A program made the position numbers and the translations under genes. Positions 12,065 through 24,000 of a stretch of 64,000 bases of DNA are shown in pieces (position 1 is the stretch's first letter; each line of letters starts with the position of its first letter). The notes under the pieces are model-generated. The model was given only the letters and a program-made list of their open reading frames with translations, did no database searches and was not told the origin of the DNA. The stretch comes from Clavelina lepadiformis (taxonomy: Eukaryota > Chordata > Ascidiacea > Aplousobranchia > Clavelinidae): contig NC_135241.1 of assembly GCF_947623445.1 (NCBI RefSeq), forward strand, positions 1,614,501-1,678,500. Direction: 5' to 3'.

Positions 12065-12262
12065 CAGCAGCTGTCTTGCAACAAATCACGTAACTTGAAG
12101 TAAGGCCAAACACGACGAAAGGAAAAAGTTTTTTATGGATTTCTTCATGATTTGACTAAAATATATTTTGGCGTCCGTTTTGTCATTTATGTCATGTTGG
12201 TTTTAGTTTTTCCAAAAAACTTTATACGGTTATTTCCTTAAGCGCCGATTGCATAAACGTGA

Positions 12263-13878
12263 ACAATAATTTTAAAACCATTAAACTCTGCTCCGTCATA
12301 TTATTACATTTTGGACAAGTGCAAGATATACAATGTATGCAGTATGATGCATGGAGAGTATGATGTAGACAGTATGTCTGTATGAGATTTATTCTAAAAA
12401 TCAAAACAATAACAATTTATTAAAAGATGTATTATGAAAACGTAAAACATCGAATGACGGCAGACAGCGTGACTTGGAAAGCACATTTAATGGCCGTCGT
12501 TTGCAAGAAATGACAAAACAACAAGCCTGACGTGAAGTCACAACACAATGAGACAATAGACAATACCCACATACAATGCCTAATACGAAATCAACCACAA
12601 CACCAAGTTAAAGTTTATGAGTAACTGACCACAAAACCATTTTAGTTCGTACTTAAATTGTAGTTTAAACGCATGTAATATTTTCATTTTTTTAATGGAA
12701 TAATTCTATTTTTGTTCAATAGCTAATTTATCGAGCATATAAGTTGCCAAAATGCTTGTTAAGTATTGCAACTGATAAATTGTGCAACGAAACAAACACA
12801 TCAATGCGTCATAAATGTATCATTTTGATAGCAAAAATGATGCGGGTATAAGCGTTGACGCACCCTGCCTTATCCAATCGATCGCAAGATAAAGCCTTGT
12901 TATAATCATCTTTTCAGAAGAACTAAAAGGTACAACAAAACAAAGTCCAACAAATGCGTATAACCTACTGCTTATACGTAATTTGACCTGAAAACAGACA
13001 TGTTAACGTTCAGAAAATTCTTGATTTTCTCGGTCATGAATTGCCTTAAATAAAACATAGAAACTATTTGAATGAAAGCTGAAATACAGCAAGAAAGCTA
13101 TAACCAAATATCAAAAAACGTCCCAGAAGTGTCTTTTAATCCTTCTGCACCTTTCATTCACAGATTTATCTGAAGATCAGTTGAATACGAAATGCGCAAG
13201 ATGGCTTCAATGAATCTTGATGATAATAATTAATCGCTGACACATTTGACTTCTAATAGCTGGTGCTTGGTATAGTGAATATTCACAAAATTTTATTCTT
13301 CATCACGTAATGCTGAGTAGTGGGTTACAATTTTGACAGTTTCAATTTGACTGAATATCAAATGAAATTAACCGCAGTGGTTAACAGCTTATCAATCCTG
13401 CAACAAGCTTAAAGCACAGATTCTCGGAAGCAGCAAAGCGCAAACTTTACGAAAACAAATTATGTAACGACTTTCTCCTATAAAAGGTTCTATTCCTGAT
13501 CGAATTTCCACAAATCCTTTCTATTACAAGGTTCAGTGGCAACAGACACGTTTGATGTGGTTTCGTTAATGCCAAGTGTGTAAGTTTCATAATGCACTTC
13601 GCCTAATTAAAATCCACATTTTATCATAGTGTAGTGGATTATAAATGGATTTTCTCATAATATCTTCCGCGAAAACAGGAAACCATTGTCTACGTAAGAG
13701 GTTTAAACTCGTCAAAACAACGTTTTACGAAGAAACAGGAGAAAAGCACCTGAAGCATTATAAAACCAGCTATAGATGGAAGAGCAGTCAGACACAATTG
13801 ACTTGTCATTGCGGAAAGAACAACAGATTCAAGATAAGTCGATTTATTCAAGAAAACAACCAAAATTCAACCGCGATT
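12263..13878. other. Intergenic stretch, no gene seen
   Basis: AT-rich sequence between the receptor array and the ficolin-like gene. A small degenerate repeat of GTATGATG and GCAGTATG units lies near 12.33-12.38 kb. The frame of the ficolin gene is open upstream to 13645, but that extension has no signal peptide or domain and is treated as 5' leader. Confidence 0.6.
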
Positions 13879-15538
13879 ATGAAGATCCTGGTTCTTCTCT
13901 TGCTCACTACATCATTGGCGGCTTTGGCAATGACGCAACAATGTCGTGAGGTCACTCGCCAAGTCATGGTTTGTGATGATGACGCAAGCATCCGTGGAGG
14001 AAAAGGAGATAAAGGTGATGTCGGATCCAACGGAAAAGCAGGTCCTCCTGGAATCAAGGGATCAAAAGGAGATCTTGGAGGATCCGGCGAGAAAGGAGAT
14101 CAAGGAGAATCGTGCGCTCTTGGATCGTTTGAAACGGAAATGCGGAACAGGATGAATCGTAAGATCATAAAAAGCGGCAAAGAATCTAGTACTACAACTT
14201 AACAATTGTATGTTCAATCCAGGCTTAGAAACAATCCTAACCCAACCGACGTCGTGCTTGACGTCATTGGACTTTGGACAACAAACTCTTCGCTCTGGAC
14301 TTGAAGTGTTTTGTGACGGAGGATGGACAGTAAGTGAATAATTGTTTCCAATTTTGTTGTGAATTAAATTTGAATAAGTCAAACGTAAAAAGCTGCGTTT
14401 TTTCTACAATATGTAATGGCCAATACAAGGTATTCCAGCGACGTTTTGACGGAAGCCAAGATTTTCAGCAAAACTGGAACAGCTATAAATTAGGCTTCGG
14501 TGACCTGAGTGGAGAGTTCTGGCTCGGTAATGTATTGCTGTGTAACAGCTTCTTGTTTTTCCTTTGTAATAATTGTTTTTAAATATCTATTATATATATG
14601 TTATCACAAATATTCGTAATATTTTTGAGCAGGTTTGGAAAATATTTATCAGTTGACCAAACAAAGAGGATGCAAACTCCGTGTAGATCTATGGAGCTAT
14701 GATGGAGATCACGTCTTCGCTCAATATAGGTAGGACTTTATCATGCTCTGTGACACAAAGTGAATTTCGAACATTATTGAGAAATAAAACTTATCCTTTC
14801 AGTGATTTTTCATTGGAAGGTGAAGAAGACAAATACAGATTACATGTTAGGGGATACAGTGGTACTGCAGGGGACAGTCTTACACCAAGCGGCACCACTG
14901 ACATCAATGACAACAGCCGTTTTTCAGCATATGACCAAGACTTTGATCATTGGAGGTAAAACACGAAACGAAACCAAATTTTTCAGTGACTTTTCGTCGG
15001 AAGGAGGACAAACGAAATGCTGGTCACCCTTCATGTCAGAAAACATAATGGTACAGCAGGGTACAGTCTTATATCTAGCTGTGCCACTAAAGTCAACGAC
15101 AGCATCCGGTTTACAACCTACTACCAGAAACACGATAACTAGGGGTCTAAGATTGAAAATTTAGAACATATGCTTTTTCAGGATTAAAGGAATAGTCTAC
15201 ACTCTATAATAATAAAGCGACATAATCTCAGACGTTTAAGAAATGCATTCACAATTCTTGTTTATTTCTCGGTTTAAAATTATTTCTCAACTTTAACGAA
15301 GAATCTAAATCAACAAAAGTAAATGAATTTTTTGTGTCCCACTTAATACAGCGGCAGCAATTGTGCCATCGACCAGGCGGGCCATCTAGGCGGATGGTGG
15401 TTCAACACCTGCGGACATTCTCGCCTAAACGCTCAGTGGGGACCTTCACGAGGTGCTTGGTCTGGGATTGTGTGGAATTCATGGAAGGGCAGCGGTGAAA
15501 CTCTCAAACAAACTACGATGAAGCTGAGATGTGATTAG
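13879..15538 (+). CDS. Ficolin-like collagen/fibrinogen-domain secreted lectin
   Basis: Exons 13879-14158, 14223-14329, 14430-14526, 14633-14729, 14803-14955 and 15352-15538 join in frame to 306 aa. The start is the Met of a clear signal peptide ([17 protein letters not shown]). A short Cys-containing segment (C22, C32) follows, then 13 Gly-X-Y triplets (residues 40-78). A fibrinogen C-terminal domain occupies the rest, with [48 protein letters not shown] and a final KLRCD. This is the ficolin layout: collagen stalk for trimer formation and partner binding, FBG head for acetylated sugars. Ficolins act as secreted pattern receptors of the lectin complement pathway. With about 13 triplets the stalk is short. 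The upstream in-frame Met at 13645 would bury the signal peptide and was not chosen. A decayed duplicate of exon 5 lies in the last intron. Confidence 0.92.
14987..15142 (+). pseudogene. Decayed tandem copy of ficolin exon 5
   Basis: It follows a good acceptor (TTTTTCAG) and aligns along its length with exon 5 (14803-14955): SDFSSEGG against SDFSLEGE, then [14 protein letters not shown] against [14 protein letters not shown]. The two similarity blocks are in different frames. It ends in an in-frame TAG where exon 5 has its donor, and the GT donor has become GG. It should be skipped, with exon 5 splicing straight to the exon at 15352. If included it would truncate the FBG domain. Confidence 0.8.
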
Positions 15539-16639
15539 CTGATCCCTGCCCATACAGCCCATTTTTATCTTGAATACGCGCTTATAATACAACCTACAAC
15601 GTGTTTATGATTTGATCAGGCGAAAATCATGTAATCATATGATCGTATCGAACGGCGCCGTGTATTCAGCTTCAATTTGGTTGAATAGAGATTTAATTAA
15701 AGACAAAACACAAATATTGGCATCTGATTTATTTCCTGTTCATTGGGTTTTTATTGCGTGAACGATTTTTTGCATACCGAAAGTTCAAAATGAATAATTA
15801 TAAAAACATGACGGCTGCAACAGCAATTTCTGTTGTGTAGAAAGTTGACCAAAACATCAGACATCAAAGCTATTTCTATATTTGGTGCAGGTCATAAACT
15901 AGAAAAATTAAAAAACTGTAAGCCTATGCTGATTTAAAAATCTCGTTGTGAGCTGATTGTAATAGAAATTCATATTCACACGGCAAATACCGGTAAATGC
16001 ACTGGCCATGTTAGATTTGTGGTAATTTTTCAATAAAACAAAAGATTGAATTAAGTTAGCTAGTTATATAAAACGCTAAACAGCACAACACCACTGTCAC
16101 AACAATAAACAATCAGTCGACTCTATGTTGACAAAGTATCTTAGCAACCAAACTTGACACTAAAAGACGCAAAAGTGCAAACACAAGAACATCATATATA
16201 AGTACACAAACCATAGACATATCATTTAGAATATTATGCACAGACTGTACAGAACGACAAAAAACATTCAGCCAATGATTAAAGTTTAAATTTTATCCGG
16301 ACACGCATCTAGTTTGCTTTGGAACAACAGGAATTGTGTGTAATTAGGTATCAAAGCTCTTTATGTTGTAAATTATAAAATGCAAACCAATGTACTTACA
16401 GATTGAAATACGATATACCGCAGCAGTTAACTTACTGCAAATCAACCACTGCAAAACAAATGCATGGCGTCCATGTTTTTACAAATAAGCCTAAACTAAA
16501 AACTCTATCGTAGAAAAACAATTATGTGGCCTACGCTTGAGACAAACAATTTAGATGCTTTTGATATTGTTTAAGGGTTATGCAGATTAAGTTAAGATTA
16601 ATCGTAGTGAATGGCACGATCCCACGAAAGTTCCGTGAA

Positions 16640-16757
16640 GGAGACAACCCACAAAACAAAACATGTTAGAGCATACAGTGGTACAGCAGGAGACAGCAAT
16701 AGCAACAACATGCGATTCCCGGCGTACGATCAGGACTTCCATGGCTGGAGTTAGGCC
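16640..16757 (+). pseudogene. Fibrinogen-domain exon fragment
   Basis: It encodes [11 protein letters not shown] and FPAYDQDFHGW, matching ficolin exon 5 ([11 protein letters not shown] and [11 protein letters not shown]). The middle segment is shortened and a stop follows the Trp. No other FBG exon sits at the proper distance. It is a relic of a second ficolin-like gene downstream of the intact one. Confidence 0.75.
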
Positions 16758-17454
16758 TACAGCGGCAAAATAGCCTAATTTTCCAATAAAGCTTGATGTT
16801 TGACGAATAGGCTGGAAAAACCTTCAGGTACATAAACTTATTATGGTGAACTCGTCAACAATTTACTTCATAGAATTGAGTGGGGTTAGGATTCTAAAAT
16901 TGTCGATCCAAGACACGCTTCATTTTACAACGTTTATTGATTTAAGCCTGTAGTTGAAAAGAAAAAAAAATCAAACTAATTGAACTTACAACGATAAGTT
17001 AACAAACAAATAAAGAGAGATGGAAAGACTTGATTTGAGTCACCATCCACGTATTAATTTAAGTCGTCATAACACTTCCTTCAAAACTCATTATACATTT
17101 TACTGGATGTGTAAAAACGTCATTAATGGTTGAAAGTAAATGTCATGCGTATAATGACGTCACGAGTATTTAGACTACCATTTGGTTTAAAGGTGCAGCG
17201 TAAACAGTGGCTTGATTTTGACTTGGTCTACTTGAACGTGATGAGCCTGACTGAATCGACTTCAGAGTGTGATTAAAATGGATCGACTTGACTTGCGTCG
17301 TGACTGACTTGGCTTGTGTCACAACCAAGACTTCTTTCTATATAACTGCATACAAGACGTTGTCTAGTTTCATACACAAAAGAAAGCTTTTTACAAAAGC
17401 CTGCTCTTTGAAAGCTTAATAACTGAAGCATTCTAATTGCGGTTATGAAGGTTC

Positions 17455-17558
17455 AGTGCATCACCTTCACGAAGTGATGGACTGGAATCGTGTGGAATTC
17501 GTGGAAGGTAAGAGATGAAATTCTCAAAGCAACTGCGATGAAGCTGAGATGTGATTAG
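17455..17558 (+). pseudogene. Fibrinogen-domain last-exon fragment
   Basis: It matches the 3' part of the ficolin last exon, including CCTTCACGA, GTGTGGAATTC and GATGAAGCTGAGATGTGATT with the same stop. The beginning of the exon (SNCAIDQ through WFNTC) is missing and small deletions change the frame. It probably belongs to the same dead gene as the fragment at 16.65 kb. Confidence 0.75.
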
Positions 17559-18079
17559 TCAGTAAAGTGCTGAGTGTGCTCGTTAACTGTCGTTTGTTTA
17601 TCTTCATTCACCGCTTTCCTGTTGCTACGAACTCACACAAATATTACAGACTTGGCAAGGCAATGGCCATCATTTACTTCAAGTTTAGGTTCACCAAAGA
17701 CTTCCACTGAAGAAAGTGAAAACTATCCTATTAATGTTAATCTTCAATATAATATGTTAATTAATATTAATATTCGTGATTATAAAAACCGATGCAAACG
17801 ATAACCACATTCATTTTCAAGGATTCCGTAACACGAAAAAAAACCGTTAGGACGTTTAATAAATAACATAAAAATGGTCACAAGCTTGCTGCCATTTGCA
17901 AGAAAAGACAATGGTAGACAGATCTACCTCTTATCTTAATAATGCAGGCTGTAACAATTCCCTGACATGGCTTCAGTAACTGAACAAACTGATTTCTGAA
18001 CTGTACTCAATATTCCAACTTCATCGTTAAACTTTTCAATACTCTAGCTTTCCCCACAATGCAAGCACCGGTACCTTGC

Positions 18080-21000
18080 TCATCTCTCTTGGTTAGCTGC
18101 ACTGAATGTCCCTGAAACAGAGTTGAATATAACTGGACACGATAGGAATTAGATAATATATTTTTGAAAAAAAATATTCCATATTTGAAAACATACAGGA
18201 AAGAAATCACAGTGAGGACTCGTGGAAAGATGACAGGTAAATGCATCGCGGTGCTTGGTATTTGCCCGAGTGAAGAAAGGTGGTAAAAGTAAAAAGCAAT
18301 TCGACATTTAAATTTTATCGCGGTCAAGCTGGAGTCAAGCCGAATTTTTTCCAAGTGTAACCTCTTCGCTTTTTACCTTGCTGGCCATTATTCAATGGTT
18401 TAGGTCGTGGGTTGCTGGTAATTCGAGGACCGGTGTATTGAAGACTGTTTGGAAATCGAAATATTGTCTTCAGATCTTCAGTAACCTTCAGTATATGAGT
18501 TTCAACTAGTTATGCGGAAAAATTATTTCGATCCTTGACATTGAAATAATTCAATAAACGAAAAGTTTCCGCAATACGTTTCCGTCAATCACAGGTATCA
18601 GCTTTGTACCAGGTAAAAGTTAAGTGGCCTCAAATAATAGCTTGGGAGACCACTCTATCTGGAACCGAGTAACTGCACCGCGGTAACATGTAGCCTACCA
18701 AGGTATATAGTGAATGCATACACACGTTCATGTATTATGTCATTTAGCAACAGCTTTTATGCACATGCAATTTTTGCTTTCGGATGAGATGGTATCTTTG
18801 CATATAAGAATTACGTGCACAAAAATCGTGCAAAAAACAAACCGTGTTTCCACAACAAATCGAAAAAAGAAATGGAAACACTGTTGCACCCACCGATTTC
18901 TTCTCTCTGATGATTTCCTCATCAGTTGGCATCCGCCTCGCTCCCGGAGTTCTCGTTTCTGCTGTGGTGAGTCTATCATTCTGCTCAGCAACATTATCTG
19001 CTGCCATGACGTCACTTCCTGTTGCGAGGGCACCTGTCTTGGCCGACCTTGCGCTGTTTCGTGACTTTCGACGCGACTCAGCTCTAAATCACATAAAAGC
19101 AACTAACTGCACATGGTGGGAAAGGATTTTTCACAGTTGCACACCGTGTTAAGCATACAAGTTCACACTGCATGCTATCAAGCACTTTGACGGTAGAAAT
19201 CCAGACAGAATAGCAATAGCAGTGCAGTGGTTGACAAATGTCAGTGCTTGCTGGCAAACCGCGCTTTATCTAAAATCATAAACATACTTGGACACAACCG
19301 GTGGAAGTTTATGCCGTGAACCGACCATGACAGCTATCTGCTCCCTCGCAATCTCAGCTGCCTTGCTCTTCAGAACTTCATTCACAGATCGACCGGGAAA
19401 CAAGCGAGACACCAAAGGAATAATCTGAGAAAGTCAAATAACGGGAATGTAGGAGTATAAAATATAAATGTGATGTCGTAACAGCAGACATTAGTGATTA
19501 GTCCAAATGCTAATACAAAAAAATAAGAGATTGTACAAATGGAATCAGAAGTTTCAAAGATTACATTAATTCCCTTTCCAGCAATAATGTCATGTCATGT
19601 AATTGTAACCTGACCAATCATAATTATTCCGAAGACAATAGAAAGAGGAGGAATGAAACCAACCTCCTCATTATTAGGATCAAGATGGAGTGAGATGAGG
19701 ATGTCCTTCCTGGATGCATCAACATCCTGCATCATGTAATATGATCTTGCTCGATGCACATAGAACTGTCCGACCTTACCGTTGTGCTCAATCGCAGACG
19801 AGAATCGATCCAGAGCCTCCTGGTACTGTCTGATAAAAAGACGACTCTGTTAGACTTGAAGAACACTTTTGAAGGTGACTTAACAATTTGTGCAGAACGT
19901 TTCGCTTTTGCTCATCTACGGTCACGACCCTTCTGCGGTGGATTAAACTGGAAAGAAATAATAACTTCACGGCCAGATAAGCTTGAGAACTGACGATTGT
20001 GGGCCGAACTCCCGTTTTATTTAACAGACTACAATACAATAAGCTTATTTGTGGCACAGTGAAGCGGACCGGACAAACTAAGCTTGTGAGCCTGATTCTG
20101 CTCCTGGTTGGTGACCCCCAGTTGTCGACTGTGACCTCTGAACTTTATTGTCTTCAATGAACCCAATAACAAGGTATTTTCTATTGTGCTTGTATTGGAT
20201 CAGTGGATCGCAGCAAATCATGTATTTATCACAATAACCGAGGAAGAAGACGCAAACTGCCAACAATCAGAGCAGACTAAAAACTCTCCATCCAACAATA
20301 AACCAATGCAAAAAGCCCAAAGGCTGGAAACGGGCATGATGTTAAAAATCAATGGCGCTTTAAAGATAGTTAGTCAGCAGACAACAGACCCAACTGTGAT
20401 ATGATTTAAAAAGTAATGAAAAGAGACAAGGTATGTATAATTGTATATTGTATAATCATGCATAGATTGCGATTACCTTTCTTGATACGCTGTGATGCCA
20501 AACTCATTGTGAACGACAGCAACTCTGCATTTGATTTCCCAGCTGCCAGGGTCTATCTCCAATCCTTGCTGATAATCAGCCAACGCAAACCCAAGCTCAT
20601 TCAGTTTAAAGAAGCAATCTTAAAACAACATCTGTGTGAGAGCATAGTTCAACGGTTCCCAAACTTTCCTACTTGCGGACCCCTAGCTGCAATAATTCCA
20701 TCCTTGCGGACCCCGACTTCAAAATCGTTACTCAGTAGGCTATTTATGAGGAGTTAAAGTGTTACTCGCAGACCACCACATTTCTGGACCCCAGGCTGGG
20801 AACAGCTGCCAAATGTGATGGCTGACTTACGGAGGTTCACAGTCATAGCAAATTTTTCAAATGAGAAAAGTTTTTTTCTCAGAGACATTTGACGTTTTTG
20901 CTCATGTGCTGGTGGTTAATTTTCAGTTAAAGAAATTTTTACTACTAATCTCCACGCAGGGGATGAAGAAATCGGATGAGCACAAGGCGTTGAAAAATGT

Positions 21001-24000
21001 TTTGACCAACTTTTACAAAAGTATTCGTCAACCACCTACCTCCTCTGTTGATGTACAAGCCTTTTTCATTCTTCTCTCCTTTTATTGCTTTGTTTAAAAG
21101 AATTACAGCTTCTTCATAAAATCCCTTAACGAAATTGAACACATGATTCAGTTTACATTGCATTGTATGGTACACAGTATAGCATAAGTACACACGATGC
21201 TGACCAACAAAAACTATTTAAAGTTATAACAATGCAAATATTCAAATAGGTCGAGTAACATTACCAAAAGTTATTATCAAATAGCAACTAATGTATTTTA
21301 AGCTTTAAGCATAAACTATTATGGCAGAAACTAATTACGCTGGGCAGAAACTTTACCCTTTGATAGCAGTGGACTGCAAAGTCGTTGTAAGTGAGAAGTA
21401 ATTGTCTCTGTGCTCCCTGGTACACGGGATCCTGTTCATTGTGGTCTGCTTTATCCATCGCCAACAAGTAATCATCAATCGCTGTGTTGAAATTTTGCAA
21501 ACGACGATACAACGCACCCCTGTGGTGGTAAATGTTCATGATATCAATGTCTTCTTGTACGTTACTGACACGCTTTATGTGACACAAAAAAGGAAGTGTC
21601 GATTCCAATACTGGTAATTAATTGACCCTTCAAAGGTGTAACTGACATTGATATTCAACTTTTTCTTGACCAGTCATTAAAGATTTAAAAGCAAATGTGG
21701 ATCACCTCAAAACATGGTATTCTGACTTTGAGGGGTCTGTCTCGACTGCTGTTGTGATTTTGTTCAAAGCTTCCTGAAGCTTCCCCTTTTTAACAAAACA
21801 TTGGCATAAAAATTCAACTCAAATCTAGCAGAATTGATACAACCAAAGTAGAATATAAACTTGAAGCTTGGAAGAGCATAATGAATGACTAAACCTGGAT
21901 GGTGAGTGACATGGCATGTTGTTTGCTGTTCTCCGCTTTCTCTTGAATCTCCTTCATAAGTTGCACGGCTTGAGGTTGCTCGGAGTCAAGAGACAAAGCA
22001 TCACGGACATCGTAATAGCACAATGTCGTCTACATGAAAACATTTTCAGTATTTGCCGGTAGGAATGCAGTAAAACAAAAATTGAAAACAACTTTCAACT
22101 CCATATAACAAACCACATAACATTACACCGTTACAATCTCAAACCGCCATATGAGTATTGTAAAAACTACAAAGCACAGCATTAAAATAACTGGATCTAG
22201 CAAGATTCCTTGGGCTATTCTCTAATTGTGAGATAAATTTTTAAATTATGAACTAAATCAAACCACAAGTGCATGAACTTACAACTTTAAACTCACGTTT
22301 TGGAATAAAAGATGCAACCGTGCTCTCAAGACATAGAGTTCAGGATTTCCTGTTGTCTCTGCTTCCAGTCTACGAGTTACCAAAGCAAGACATTCCTGAT
22401 TTCGACCAAGGGAAGCTAGGCACGTTATCGCCCTCGTGTGGTAACCTGACGCAGACGGTTTCATTTCAGTGGCACGAGTGAAACATTCTAAAGCTTCAGC
22501 GTACAGACACTGGTCAAATAAGCATTGACCCTGTATAAAATGAAGTGAAACTTGGTAAAGCGAGTTTTCTCTATGTCATAAAGTGTGCGATAAGCAATAA
22601 GAGGGATTAGGGTGATAGAAAGATTAGTTCAAAATTGAGAGAGTCTGCAAATACACATCGCGTCCTATATAAAGTTTTCAATACAAAACAGTCATCCTAA
22701 ACACCGTGTATTACCGTTTCTCAAACAATTAAAATACCTGAAATACTTGCTAACATGTAATTTTTTAAATACTTCCACATTTGGTATATTATTACTACAG
22801 TATAATAGTTAGCATAGAAACAAATCATTTAATTCTTAATCTACGTAATAATATTAACCTCAAGGTAACATATGAAAGCAAGTTTGTCAAAAATATGTGG
22901 GTTGTGTGGTTCCAGTGCATACGCTTTCTTGTAGTTGAGATGAGCAGAACGAAAATCACACATCTGCATGTAGGCTTCAGCACGCTCGATATAGCAGGAC
23001 ACGTCACAAGGTTGAAGGTTTATTGCTTTGCTGAAACTGGTTACAGCCGCCTCAAACTGGCCTTGATTCGCTTGGGCTATGCCACGGTTGTAGCTGTATA
23101 ACAAATTGTCAATTTTCATAACAGACTTTGAAGATGAAATAAATAAAATGACAACTTGTATCCAGCTTACGAAGCAATCAGACGCTACCAGGTAGATCAA
23201 AAAGTATTATGTCGTCACCGAATGAATGTTATAAGGCAATGTTCCTATAGATGGTATAAAATCAGTAAACAGTTGTTATGAATTTTAAAGCATACATATG
23301 GAGAATTACTTACTGCTCGAGAACTTTCTCGTCAATCACTTGCTGCATGGTTAGTCGGACAGGAGGATTGTCAGGATCGTACATCCTTACTTCTTGCTCC
23401 AGCTTCCGGCGTTGCTGGCGTCGGCGGGCTTCATCCATTTCCTCTTCTGGAATCGATGTTGAAAACGTTTCACTTCCAGTCTGCAGGAGAGATGTACGGT
23501 ATTCGGTTTAGTATTTAAAATAAAAAATTATCCGGTAATTACCGTTATTATAACGGTAAAGAATTGAAAGTTTTATTCCAACTTGGGGAGCGGGACACTT
23601 CAGCTTTTAAAAAATATGTTTGACCCCTCACTTCAGAATTATATGCCTTAACATTTAAGCTTAAACTTTCGCCAGCTCAAACTAATAAAAGATGTGATCA
23701 TCAAACAAACCTGCGTCTTCTGCAGATCTTCATCAGTTATTGGTGGTGGAGTTGCAAGTGTTTCTCTCAATTGCTATGGAAAACAAACAATAAAATTCAT
23801 TACCATGGGTACCACAAATGAAAAATAATTTAGCAATTACAAGTATTAAAAATTCTGAAATGGTCTATGTCCTTATCAATGGGGAAGCGTTACTATCCAA
23901 GGAACGCACAGTGAGGGTAGTACTGCTGACACCAATTGTGACTTTGTCACCAACGCATCGCCATACCTTCTGGTAATGGTGGGTGCAATTTCTGAATGGT

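Larger units (their letters stand above)
9350..12262. repeat. Tandem duplication unit B (receptor 3 plus flanks)
   Basis: Second copy of the unit at 6510-9347, in the same orientation. It carries extra sequence around 11.88-12.0 kb that has no counterpart in unit A. Confidence 0.9.
15539..18079. other. Intergenic stretch with two ficolin remnants
   Basis: AT-rich sequence between two genes that face each other tail to tail. Apart from the FBG fragments listed separately I see no coding structure. Confidence 0.65.

Noticed and set aside
13645-13878. In-frame upstream Met extending the ficolin protein by 78 residues
   Set aside because: It would place the signal peptide internally. The segment has no domain features.
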